Positions 1 through 7,094 of a DNA stretch of 16,304 nt are shown here, one piece after another. Every line of letters starts with the position of its first letter. Position 1 is the first letter of the stretch. The stretch is from an uncultured Clostridia bacterium (GTDB taxonomy: Bacteria; Bacillota; Clostridia; TANB77; CAG-508): the NCBI GenBank assembly GCA_934167685.1, contig CAKPLQ010000031.1, positions 1 through 16,304 of the forward strand. The letters are read 5' to 3'. The translations under genes were made by a program, and so were the position numbers. The notes under the pieces are model-generated. The model was not told the origin of the DNA. It ran no database searches and saw nothing but the letters and a program-made list of their open reading frames with translations.

Positions 1-110
1 AAAATAAAAAACTAGTATTTGATGTTTTTACTATTGTTTTGTTTTTACTTTTTACTAATTTCTTGTGTATTATTTTTTAATATTTTTGTCTGTTGCTTGG
101 TACATTTATT

Positions 111-139
111 ATCTTAACACCCTTGTCGAAAAAAGTCAA
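111..139 (-). promoter_or_regulatory. Sigma-A promoter firing leftwards out of the window
   Basis: On the minus strand TTGACT (139-134) and TAAGAT (116-111) are separated by exactly 17 nt. Transcription would start near position 104 and proceed out of the left edge. No open reading frame with a ribosome binding site follows inside the window, so the transcript has a leader of at least about 100 nt. The gene it serves is not visible. Confidence 0.7.
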
Positions 140-168
140 TACCTTTTTTCAAATTTTTTTGATATTTT

Positions 169-405
169 TTAAATTTCTACTAAAATCAAATCATCACTTA
201 TACATTTTATATTTTCCCAAGGTATAACTATGTCATTACTATTAGAAAATAAGCTCATTAATTTATTTGTTCCTCCTGGTACAATTATAGAAGTTATCTT
301 TCCTGAATTCAAATCAGCACACACATCTTGAACGAATCCCAATCTTTTTCCATCACATATATTTATAACTTCTTTATGTTTAAAATCCAAACCTTTATCG
401 CCCAT
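169..405 (-). CDS. YlmC/YmxH-family PRC-barrel sporulation protein
   Basis: This small protein (78 aa) has the PRC-barrel fold signature of the YlmC/YmxH family. Its N-terminal half holds the pattern VINICDGKRLGFVQDV followed by a Gly-rich turn (IIVPGG, residues about 40-45). It ends with the family-typical strand IVIPWENI plus the closing DDLILVEI. The molecular role of the family is not established. It is a small soluble protein conserved in endospore formers, and in Bacillus subtilis a ylm gene of this kind lies just downstream of sigG. The same order is kept here, with a 110-nt gap after sigG. The start is an ATG preceded by a strong GGGGGAGG ribosome binding site about 9 nt upstream. I see no convincing promoter in the gap, so cotranscription with sigG is the simplest reading. 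Identification is from pattern recognition and synteny. Confidence 0.85.
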   Translation of the reverse strand: MGDKGLDFKHKEVINICDGKRLGFVQDVCADLNSGKITSIIVPGGTNKLMSLFSNSNDIVIPWENIKCISDDLILVEI

Positions 406-515
406 AAAATGAACCCTCCCCCTTTTATTAAGTACTTCTCTCCTATATATTATATTATTATTTTACTGAATCGTTACTATAAAACTATCTTCAAGAATTT
501 TAATATTTGTTTTGA

Positions 516-1289
516 TTATTTATAATATCTTTTTATATTTTCTAGTGCACTTTTTTCTAGTCGAGAAACCTGAGCCTGAGAAATTCCAATTTCTTCAGCT
601 ACTTCTGTTTGAGTACGTCCATCAAAATATCTTTTAATAACAATCTTTTTTTCTTTATCATTAAGTTTTTTTAACGCCTCAGCTATTGTCATATTATCAG
701 CCCAATTTTCATCACTGTTTTTAGCATCTTTAACTTGATCCATTATATAAATGCTTTCTGAACCATCATTATATATTGGTTCTTGTAAGGATACAGGGTC
801 TTGAATGGCATCAAAACTAAATGCAATTTCTTCTCTTTCCACTCCAAGTTCTTTTGCAATTTCCTCTATTGTAGGTTCTCTTCCTTTTTCCTTATTAAAT
901 CTCTCTTTAAATTGTATTGCTTTATATGCCAAATCTCTAACAGACCTACTTACTCTTATTGTATTATTGTCTCTTAAATATCTTCTTATTTCTCCAGCAA
1001 TCATAGGTACAGCATATGTGCTGAATTGCACATTTTGTGATAAATCAAAATTATCTATTGCTTTTATCAGACCAATACAGCCAATTTGAAATAAATCATC
1101 TGCATTTTCTCCTCTTCCATAAAATCTTTGTATAACACTTAATACTAATCTCAAATTACCTCTTATAAATTTAGTTCTTGCTTCTTCATCCCCTTGTTTA
1201 ATTTTTATAAATAGTTCATTTTTTTCTTTATTTGTTAGTACTGGTAGTTGTGATGTATTAACTCCACAGATTTCTACCTTATTAATCAA
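516..1289 (-). CDS. sigG: RNA polymerase forespore sigma factor SigG (TTG start)
   Basis: This sigma-70 family factor directs late forespore transcription during sporulation. The 257-residue protein opens with KVEICGV (4-10), which is diagnostic of SigG. Region 2 follows: DLFQIGCIGLIKAIDNFD (65-82) for core binding, then FSTYAVPMIAGEIRRYLRDN (89-108) for -10 recognition and melting. Region 3 spans about 112-155, and the region 4.2 helix-turn-helix is at 227-246 (QTEVAEEIGISQAQVSRLEK). Length and motifs match B. subtilis SigG closely. The start codon is TTG (1289-1287), 8 nt after a perfect AGGAGGT, with no better alternative. That Shine-Dalgarno is buried in a long hairpin (1297-1343). In B. 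subtilis sigG follows spoIIGA-sigE; here it follows ptsI, so the usual synteny is broken upstream but retained downstream (ylmC). No sigma-F/G promoter could be read confidently in the short gap or the ptsI 3' end. Confidence 0.96.
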   Translation of the reverse strand: MINKVEICGVNTSQLPVLTNKEKNELFIKIKQGDEEARTKFIRGNLRLVLSVIQRFYGRGENADDLFQIGCIGLIKAIDNFDLSQNVQFSTYAVPMIAGEIRRYLRDNNTIRVSRSVRDLAYKAIQFKERFNKEKGREPTIEEIAKELGVEREEIAFSFDAIQDPVSLQEPIYNDGSESIYIMDQVKDAKNSDENWADNMTIAEALKKLNDKEKKIVIKRYFDGRTQTEVAEEIGISQAQVSRLEKSALENIKRYYK

Positions 1290-1291
1290 AT

Positions 1292-1343
1292 AAAAAACCT
1301 CCTTTGGAAATAACGTTATTTATATTATTTCCCAAAAGGAGGT
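1292..1343 (-). promoter_or_regulatory. Hairpin sequestering the sigG Shine-Dalgarno; also terminator-like for ptsI
   Basis: In the minus-strand RNA the 5' arm (1343-1325, beginning ACCTCCTTT) pairs with the 3' arm (1313-1297, ending AAAGGAGGT). This gives 17 base pairs interrupted by two single-nucleotide bulges, with an 11-nt loop (1324-1314). The 3' arm is the sigG ribosome binding site, so the CCTCC of the 5' arm acts as an anti-Shine-Dalgarno. Five or six U residues (1297-1292) follow the stem directly, so the structure also has the form of an intrinsic terminator 17 nt after the ptsI stop codon. A sigG leader hairpin that dampens translation has, as I recall, been described in B. subtilis. 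The dual role here is my inference. Confidence 0.8.
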
Positions 1344-1360
1344 AATTATTCTTATATAGA

Positions 1361-3058
1361 TTACTTTCTAGTAAACTCTTTTAGTTTATTCTCAACGTCT
1401 TTTGCAGAAGACATTTTTAAAATTTCTTCAGCCAATTCTTTGCAATCATATTTTTCTAATTCGCTAATTCTTTTTCTAGCTCTTAATATACTATTTGAAT
1501 TCATAGAAAATTCATCTAGTCCTAATCCTATCAATAATGGTATATACAACTCATCTCCAGCCGCTTCGCCGCACATTCCACAGAATATGCCTGCATCATG
1601 CGCACCATCTATAGCTTGCTTTATTAATTTTATAACTGCTGGATGGAATTTTGTATATAGTTTTGAAATTTTTTCATTTCCTCTTTCTGCAGCAACTGTA
1701 TATTGAATTAAATCATTTGTTCCAATACTAAAGAAATCACATTCTTTTGCCAATCCATATGCAATCAATGCAGCTGATGGTATTTCTATCATTATACCAA
1801 CTTTTATATTCTTTTTATAAGTTATATTTTTGCTATCTAATTCTTTTTTGCATTCTTCTAATACTTTTTTAGCATCTCTTAATTCTTCTATTGAAGATAT
1901 CATAGGAAACATTATTGATAAATTTCCATAGGCACTTGCTCTTAGTATTGCTCTTAATTGTGTTTTAAATAATGTAATATTATCTAAGCATAAGCGAATT
2001 GCTCTATATCCCAAAAATGGATTAGATTCTTTGTCTAAGTGCAGATATTTCAATTCTTTATCTCCACCTACGTCTAATGTTCTTATTATTACTGGTCTAT
2101 CCTCCATTTTTTCTGCAACTTCTTTATATGCCTCAAACTGTTCTTCTTCTGTTGGCATATTTTCACTATCCATATATAGAAATTCGCTTCTAAGCAATCC
2201 TACTCCTTCTGCAGTATTTTTTAGTATTACTTCTACATCAGCCGGTGTTCCTATATTGGCAACAAGTTCAACAACATATCCATCCATTGTTTTTGTTACT
2301 TCATCTCTATATTTTTCTAATTCTTCTTTCTCTTTTGTAAGTTTTTTCTCTAATTCCTCTAAGCTTTCTTTTTCTTCTTGTGATGGATTTAAATATATTT
2401 CTCCTGTCTCGCCATTTATTCCAACATAATCACCATTTCTAAAAATCTTAGTTGCATCTTCTACTTTAGTTATTGCTGGTATAGCTCTTGTTCTTGCCAT
2501 TATTGATGTGTGCGAATTTTCTCCTCCCGATTCTGTTATTATTCCAGATACATTTTTAAAATCTAATTTAGCAGTATCTGATGTTGTTAGTTCTGTTGCT
2601 ACAATTATAGTATTAGGTGCCAATGCACTTATATTAATGGATTCTTCATTTAGTAATTTAGCCAAAACTCTATCTTTAATATCTGCTATATCTCTTGCTC
2701 TGCCTGCCATATATTCATCATCCATATTTTCAAATATTTGTATTACACTATTAAATCCCACTTCAACTGCATATTCTGCATTATATTTTAAATCTTTTAT
2801 TCCTTTTTTGGCCTCTTCTACTAAAGTAGGGTCTTGTAATATCATTAAATATGCTGACATTATATCTTTTTCGGTTCCAGTAGCTTTATTTACAATTTCT
2901 TCTGTTTCTTTTGTTACATCTTCTAGTGCTTTTTCTAATTTATCCATTTCAGCCTTTAAATCATCAACTGTCTTTTTCTCTATTTTTCTTTCTTCATTTT
3001 TTAATATTATTGTATTTCCAAAGCCTATTCCTATAGATACACCTTTTCCTGTTATCAT
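1361..3058 (-). CDS. ptsI: Phosphoenolpyruvate-protein phosphotransferase (PTS enzyme I)
   Basis: Enzyme I takes phosphate from phosphoenolpyruvate and passes it to HPr, the first step of the sugar phosphotransferase system in the cytoplasm. The 565 residues are close to the usual family length (about 570). The N-terminal swivelling/HPr-binding domain ends with the phosphorylated-histidine motif GGENSHTSIMAR (H183). The C-terminal TIM barrel holds the PEP-binding arginines (for example in IIRTLDVGGDK, 324-334), the Mg-binding EIPSA (425-429) and the catalytic Cys496 in GMCGEAAGD. The start ATG is preceded by GGAGGG at normal spacing. The gene is the last of the fruK-fruA-ptsH-ptsI run, 29 nt after ptsH, and is followed by the hairpin at 1292-1343. 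All catalytic residues appear intact. Confidence 0.97.
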   Translation of the reverse strand: MITGKGVSIGIGFGNTIILKNEERKIEKKTVDDLKAEMDKLEKALEDVTKETEEIVNKATGTEKDIMSAYLMILQDPTLVEEAKKGIKDLKYNAEYAVEVGFNSVIQIFENMDDEYMAGRARDIADIKDRVLAKLLNEESINISALAPNTIIVATELTTSDTAKLDFKNVSGIITESGGENSHTSIMARTRAIPAITKVEDATKIFRNGDYVGINGETGEIYLNPSQEEKESLEELEKKLTKEKEELEKYRDEVTKTMDGYVVELVANIGTPADVEVILKNTAEGVGLLRSEFLYMDSENMPTEEEQFEAYKEVAEKMEDRPVIIRTLDVGGDKELKYLHLDKESNPFLGYRAIRLCLDNITLFKTQLRAILRASAYGNLSIMFPMISSIEELRDAKKVLEECKKELDSKNITYKKNIKVGIMIEIPSAALIAYGLAKECDFFSIGTNDLIQYTVAAERGNEKISKLYTKFHPAVIKLIKQAIDGAHDAGIFCGMCGEAAGDELYIPLLIGLGLDEFSMNSNSILRARKRISELEKYDCKELAEEILKMSSAKDVENKLKEFTRK

Positions 3059-3087
3059 CTGTTCCCTCCTATATTTAATATAGAAAT

Positions 3088-3351
3088 TTACTCTCCGAAT
3101 TTATTTTCAAATCCTTTTAAGATTTCTTCCATAGCTGTTTGTTCATCTTCTCCGTCACATTCAATTTCAATTTCAGTTTTTGCTTTTATTCCTAAAGACA
3201 TTATTCCTAAAATTGACTTCGCACTTGCTGTCTTTCCATTTGTACTTAAATTTATATTACATTTGAATGTAGCTGCTAATTTTGCTAATTCTCCAGCTGG
3301 TCTTGCATGTAATCCTGTTTCGTTTTGTAATATTACTTTTTCTTTTATCAT
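3088..3351 (-). CDS. ptsH: Phosphocarrier protein HPr
   Basis: HPr shuttles phosphate from enzyme I to the EIIA domain of the fructose permease. An in-frame ATG exists at 3360, but the ribosome binding site (GAAAGGA) abuts it and is well spaced for the ATG at 3351. Starting there gives 87 residues and puts the phosphorylated histidine at the canonical His15 (GLHARPAG) and the regulatory serine at Ser46 (AKSILGIMSLG), exactly the standard HPr numbering, which supports this start. Ser46 is the site used by HPr kinase for CcpA-mediated catabolite repression in Bacillota; no hprK is in the window. The gene begins 14 nt after the fruA stop, so translation is probably coupled with fruA. Confidence 0.96.
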   Translation of the reverse strand: MIKEKVILQNETGLHARPAGELAKLAATFKCNINLSTNGKTASAKSILGIMSLGIKAKTEIEIECDGEDEQTAMEEILKGFENKFGE

Positions 3352-3365
3352 TTTGTTCATCCTTT

Positions 3366-5291
3366 CTATTGCTTTTTTGCTTTTTCATATTCAGGTAAAT
3401 TATTTTTTAATATTACCATAACTCCCATTGATACTAGTGAACCAATAAGTATTGATACTAAATACCAAATTGGATGTCCTACTGTTGCAATCACGAATAT
3501 TCCTCCATGAGGTGCCATCAAGGTACAGTTAAATACCATTGATAATGCTCCTGTTACTGCTGAACCTGCAACAAATGCTGGTATAGTTCTTAATGGGTCT
3601 GCTGAAGCAAATGGAATTGCTCCTTCTGAAATAAATGATAATCCCATTATATAATTTACATATGCTGCTTGTTTGTCTTTTTTTGCTATTTTCTTTGGGA
3701 AGAATGTTGCAAGTAATGCAATTGCTAATGGTGGTACCATTCCACCTGCCATAACTGCAGCCATTATTTCATATTGTCCTGAAGCTAACATTCCTGTTCC
3801 GAATGTATATGCTGCTTTATTTACTGGTCCTCCTAAATCTATCGCCATCATTCCACCTAAGATTGCACCTAATAATACTTTGTTTGCGGTGCTCATTGAT
3901 GATAAGTAATTATTTATTCCTGTATTTATTGCTCCAACATATGGATTTATTAATAGCATAAATGCTCCTATTATTGCAATTCCAAATACTGGATATAATA
4001 AAATAGTTTTTATTCCTTCGATACTTTCTGGCAAATAACTACATAGTTTTTTCAAGCCTAAAACTATATATCCACCAGCAAAACCTGCAATTAATGCTCC
4101 TAAGAATCCTGAGCTTACAAGTGTTACTGTACTATCTGTTAATGACGCAAATGTTGTGCCTTGTACTGCTAATATTCCTCCTACAAATCCTACTGCTAAT
4201 CCTGGCCTATCTGCAATACTCATTGCTATATATCCTGCTAAAATATATAGCATTACATTAAATGCTGCCCCTCCAACTGTTTTAAAGAATGCAGCTAATG
4301 GAGTGTTCATACCAAAGTTTGATGGGTCTATACTATAATCATCAAATAAGAATGCTAATGCTATTAAAATTCCTCCACCAACTACAAATGGTAACATATG
4401 TGTTACACCATTCATTAAGTGTTTATATATTTGTGTTCCAATTCCTTCTTTTTCAGTATCATCATCTTGATTGTTTTTATTTTTAGAATGATATATTTTT
4501 GCTTCTGGTGACAATACATGTTCAATTAATTCTTTTGGCTTATTTATTCCGTCAGCAACCTTTGCCCTTACTAATTTTTTACCGTCAAATCTTGATAAAT
4601 CTACTTTTGTATCTGCAGCTATTATTACTGCTTTTGCATTTTTTATTTCTTCTTTTGTAAATTTATTTTTAACTCCAGACTGTCCATGTGTTTCTACTTT
4701 TACTTTATGTCCTAATTCTTTTCCCATATTTTCTAGGGCTTCTGCTGCCATATAAGTATGTGCAATTCCTGTTGGGCATGCTGTTATTGCAAGAATCTCA
4801 TATCCATGTTCTTCTTTTTTAGTCTCATTTAGTTTCATTCTTTCAGCTCTGTCTATGCATAACATAAATTCTGCTGGTGTTTCTGCATTTAATAATTCTT
4901 CTCTGAACCTCGTGTCCATTAATAATGTTGATAATCTACTTAATACATCTAAGTGAACATTATCTTTTGTATTTGGTGCTGCAATTAAGAATATTAATCT
5001 TGCAGGTTGTCCATCTAAAGAATCAAAATTCACACCATTTGGCACAACCATAGCTGCTAAACCTGGTTTTGAAACTGCATCTGTTTTTCCATGTGGGATT
5101 GCAATTCCCTCTCCAATTCCTGTAGTTCCTTCTTTCTCTCTTTCTAATACTACTCTTTTGTACTCTTCTTTGTTAATAATGTTGCCATTATTAGCCATTA
5201 AGTCTACCATTTTGTTGATAAGTTCTTCTTTGCTATTCGCAGTCCCATTTATTTTTATGGCACTCGTGCTTAGTAAATCTGTGATTTTCAT
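3366..5291 (-). CDS. fruA: Fructose-specific PTS permease, EIIABC
   Basis: This membrane permease imports fructose while phosphorylating it to fructose-1-phosphate. All three domains are present in 641 residues. EIIA (about 1-150) has the active-site His67 in GEGIAIPHGK. EIIB-fru (about 164-265) has the phosphorylated Cys172 in TACPTGIAHTYMAAEAL. EIIC (about 285-635) has several membrane segments and the conserved GGPVNKAAYTFG. The linker between EIIB and EIIC is charged (KNKNNQDDDTEKE, about 271-283). The ATG has a GGGTGG ribosome binding site. It lies 41 nt after fruK, with a short 6-bp stem-loop at the fruK stop, and is followed closely by ptsH. The domain order A-B-C and the context with FruK make the fructose assignment firm. 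Confidence 0.95.
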   Translation of the reverse strand: MKITDLLSTSAIKINGTANSKEELINKMVDLMANNGNIINKEEYKRVVLEREKEGTTGIGEGIAIPHGKTDAVSKPGLAAMVVPNGVNFDSLDGQPARLIFLIAAPNTKDNVHLDVLSRLSTLLMDTRFREELLNAETPAEFMLCIDRAERMKLNETKKEEHGYEILAITACPTGIAHTYMAAEALENMGKELGHKVKVETHGQSGVKNKFTKEEIKNAKAVIIAADTKVDLSRFDGKKLVRAKVADGINKPKELIEHVLSPEAKIYHSKNKNNQDDDTEKEGIGTQIYKHLMNGVTHMLPFVVGGGILIALAFLFDDYSIDPSNFGMNTPLAAFFKTVGGAAFNVMLYILAGYIAMSIADRPGLAVGFVGGILAVQGTTFASLTDSTVTLVSSGFLGALIAGFAGGYIVLGLKKLCSYLPESIEGIKTILLYPVFGIAIIGAFMLLINPYVGAINTGINNYLSSMSTANKVLLGAILGGMMAIDLGGPVNKAAYTFGTGMLASGQYEIMAAVMAGGMVPPLAIALLATFFPKKIAKKDKQAAYVNYIMGLSFISEGAIPFASADPLRTIPAFVAGSAVTGALSMVFNCTLMAPHGGIFVIATVGHPIWYLVSILIGSLVSMGVMVILKNNLPEYEKAKKQ

Positions 5292-5316
5292 ATTTTATCC
5301 ACCCTTTCTTTCGTAT

Positions 5317-5333
5317 AGTTCTATTCCAGAACT
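5317..5333 (-). other. Short intra-operon stem-loop between fruK and fruA
   Basis: The perfect 6-bp inverted repeat AGTTCT / AGAACT encloses a 5-nt loop and begins at the fruK stop codon. No U-tract follows, so it is not an intrinsic terminator. It could affect relative expression of fruK and fruA by mRNA processing or stabilisation, but a chance palindrome is possible. Confidence 0.35.
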
Positions 5334-6238
5334 TAATTTATTTCTTTTAATAGGTTTGCTACTTCTTCTGCTGTTGCTAAATTCATAGAAAATGCACTAG
5401 CACTTCCTGTAGCTACTCCCATTTTAAAAGCATATTCAAATTCTCCACTTTTTTCATAGCCTGCAATAAATCCAGCTACCATGGAGTCTCCTGCACCAAC
5501 TGTATTTAATACTTTTCCTTTTGGTGCATTTAAAAAGTATTCCTTGTTTTCTTTTGTTACTAGTATAGCCCCTTCTCCTCCTAATGAGATTAATACATTC
5601 TGTGCTCCCATTTCTTGAAGTTTTTTGGCATGTACTATAATGTCTTCTTTTGTTTCTATTTTTTCTTTAAAAGTTTCTTCCAATTCTTCTTTATTCGGCT
5701 TGATTAAAAATGGTTTGTATTTTAATACATTCATTAATAATTCTTTTGTTGCATCTACTACAAATCTTACTTTTTTGCACTCTAGTTTTTTACATATTAT
5801 TTCATATATATCATTATTTATACATTTAGGAATATTTCCTGCTAATATAACTGTATCTTTACTATTTATTTGTTCAATCTTATCTAATAATTCATTTATA
5901 TCTTCTGTGGCAATATCCGGTCCATTACCATTTAATGCCGTTTCCTCTTTTGAACTAATTTTTACATTTATTCTTGTTATACCTTTTTTTACTTTAATAA
6001 AATCTGTTTTTATTCCTCTTTGTTCAATATTCCTTTTTAACTCTTCTCCTGTAAATCCCGCAATAAATCCTAAGGCTGTGCTTTTTATTCCAAGGTTTTT
6101 TAAAACTGTTGAAACATTTAGACCTTTTCCTCCTGGAAGTATTTTTTCTTTCTCTGTTCTATTTATTTTTCCAATCTCAAAGTTATTCACTTGTGATATG
6201 TAATCTAATGCTGGATTAAATGTTATTGTATATATCAT
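5333..6238 (-). CDS. fruK: 1-phosphofructokinase (PfkB family)
   Basis: FruK phosphorylates the fructose-1-phosphate delivered by FruA to fructose-1,6-bisphosphate, feeding glycolysis. The 301-residue protein shows the PfkB/LacC-type landmarks. These are the N-terminal TITFNPALDY, the substrate-binding PGGKGLNVS (35-43), the mid-protein LAGNIP (132-137), the KPNKEEL segment (180-186), and the C-terminal signature NTVGAGDSMVAGF (245-257) with the catalytic base Asp251. A tagatose-6-phosphate kinase role is a formal alternative within the family, but the adjoining FruA makes 1-phosphofructokinase much more likely. It is the first gene of the operon; the DeoR-type FruR that often precedes fruK is absent. 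A GAGGTG ribosome binding site precedes the ATG. Confidence 0.94.
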   Translation of the reverse strand: MIYTITFNPALDYISQVNNFEIGKINRTEKEKILPGGKGLNVSTVLKNLGIKSTALGFIAGFTGEELKRNIEQRGIKTDFIKVKKGITRINVKISSKEETALNGNGPDIATEDINELLDKIEQINSKDTVILAGNIPKCINNDIYEIICKKLECKKVRFVVDATKELLMNVLKYKPFLIKPNKEELEETFKEKIETKEDIIVHAKKLQEMGAQNVLISLGGEGAILVTKENKEYFLNAPKGKVLNTVGAGDSMVAGFIAGYEKSGEFEYAFKMGVATGSASAFSMNLATAEEVANLLKEIN

Positions 6239-6261
6239 TCAATTCACCTCATTTTGATACA

Positions 6262-6290
6262 ATATTATCATACTTGTTTTTAATTTACAA
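6262..6290 (-). promoter_or_regulatory. Candidate promoter of the fruK-fruA-ptsH-ptsI operon
   Basis: On the minus strand TTGTAA (6290-6285) and TAATAT (6267-6262) are 17 nt apart, giving a start near 6255 and a short leader into fruK. Overlapping -10-like hexamers (TATGAT, GATAAT) make the exact register uncertain. The position, between the carD terminator and fruK, is right for the operon promoter. No clear catabolite-repression (cre) operator was seen. Confidence 0.45.
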
Positions 6291-6311
6291 TAGAATTTTT
6301 TATATTTCATC

Positions 6312-6358
6312 AAAAAAAAGAACTATAATTTTACAAATTAATTATAGTTCTTTTTTTA
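6312..6358 (-). terminator. Intrinsic terminator of carD
   Basis: The 11-bp perfect stem GAACTATAATT / AATTATAGTTC (6320-6330 and 6340-6350) has a 9-nt loop and is flanked by an A-tract and a T-tract. Read on the minus strand it ends in eight U residues (6319-6312), directly downstream of the carD stop. The symmetric tracts mean it could also work in the other direction, but nothing is transcribed rightwards here. Confidence 0.85.
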
Positions 6359-6368
6359 TTCGATTTTT

Positions 6369-6950
6369 TCACACATTGTGTGATGAACCAGTTTCATCAT
6401 TAAATGGTATAAATTTATTTACTATATTTCCTGTATCAATTGAAACATCTGCATCTGTTTTAAACATTGCAAAAGATGTATTAATTTTGTTATCCACTAA
6501 TTCTTCTACTTCATCTTGTGTTGCATGTTCTGCTAATACCAACTCACTTACTAATATTTGTTTTGCATTATACAACATTTTCTTTTCTCCTGTTGATAAT
6601 CCTTTTTCTTTTTGCTTGAAACTTAAGTTCCTTACAACATCTGCAATCTCATATATATTTCCACTTTTCATTTTGTCCATATTGTCTCTATAACGTTTGT
6701 TCCAATTTTTTTCCATTTCTGTTTCATCTTGTTCTAGTACATTTATTACCTTTTCTGCTTCTGCTTTATCAATTACATTTCTAATGCCATGTTCTTCTGC
6801 TGTTAATGTTGGTACCATAACTTTTACTTCTCCTGGCATTTTTAATATATAATATGATTGCTTTTCACCTAATATTTCTTTCTCTTCTATTGCATCGATT
6901 ACCCCTGCTCCATGCATTGGGTATACTACTTTGTCTCCTACATTATACAT
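6369..6950 (-). CDS. CarD/CdnL-family RNA polymerase-binding transcription regulator
   Basis: The N-terminal RNA polymerase-interacting domain (residues about 1-60) starts with MYNVGDKVVYPMHGAGVI, the hallmark of the CarD/TRCF-RID fold. The helical C-terminal domain (about 75-155) carries the conserved tryptophan in NWNKRYRDN (W83), expected to contact promoter DNA near the -10 edge. CarD/CdnL proteins bind the beta subunit and stabilise open complexes at rRNA and other promoters. A TTG lies upstream at 6968, but the GGAAGGAG ribosome binding site overlaps it and is spaced 8 nt before the ATG at 6950. That gives 193 residues. The last 35 residues (from about 159) extend beyond the core and are of unknown use. 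The gene is monocistronic, with its own strong promoter and terminator. Confidence 0.92.
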   Translation of the reverse strand: MYNVGDKVVYPMHGAGVIDAIEEKEILGEKQSYYILKMPGEVKVMVPTLTAEEHGIRNVIDKAEAEKVINVLEQDETEMEKNWNKRYRDNMDKMKSGNIYEIADVVRNLSFKQKEKGLSTGEKKMLYNAKQILVSELVLAEHATQDEVEELVDNKINTSFAMFKTDADVSIDTGNIVNKFIPFNDETGSSHNV

Positions 6951-7022
6951 GTAAGTCACTCCTTCCAAGTCTTTATATTTTGATTTTCAATCATAATTTA
7001 CTTTATTTTGTCAACCGTTATT

Positions 7023-7051
7023 ATTATACCATAAAAAATGGCAAAAGTCAA
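7023..7051 (-). promoter_or_regulatory. Strong extended -10 sigma-A promoter of carD
   Basis: On the minus strand TTGACT (7051-7046) and TATAAT (7028-7023) are 17 nt apart, with an extended -10 (TGGTATAAT). The -35 box falls in the hairpin of the dut terminator. A second TTGACA at 7014-7009 lies downstream and has no properly spaced -10. Confidence 0.8.
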
Positions 7052-7070
7052 AGTTTTTGCCATTTTTTTT
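7033..7070 (-). terminator. Intrinsic terminator of the dUTPase gene
   Basis: The inverted repeat AAAAAATGGCAAAA / TTTTGCCATTTTTT (7033-7046 and 7055-7068) has an 8-nt loop. On the minus strand it lies 25 nt after the dut stop and ends in a run of six U residues. Its far arm and loop contain the -35 box of the carD promoter. Confidence 0.8.
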
Positions 7071-7094
7071 ATTTTTTCCCACTTGTAAAAAATC

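Noticed and set aside
1344..1420. Sigma-F or sigma-G promoter for sigG in the ptsI 3' end
   Set aside because: Elements such as GAATA and CTATATA occur but never with the required spacing, so no promoter is claimed.
2508..3083. Long plus-strand open frame opposite ptsI (also 2031-2429, 5625-6203, 9241-9795)
   Set aside because: They lie antisense to clearly conserved genes and have Ser/Phe/Ile-rich shadow composition. They arise from the AT-rich codon use of the real genes.
7009..7014. Second TTGACA upstream of carD as an additional promoter
   Set aside because: No -10 element at 16-18 nt; the nearest TATGAT is only 13 nt away, while a fully matched promoter lies just upstream.
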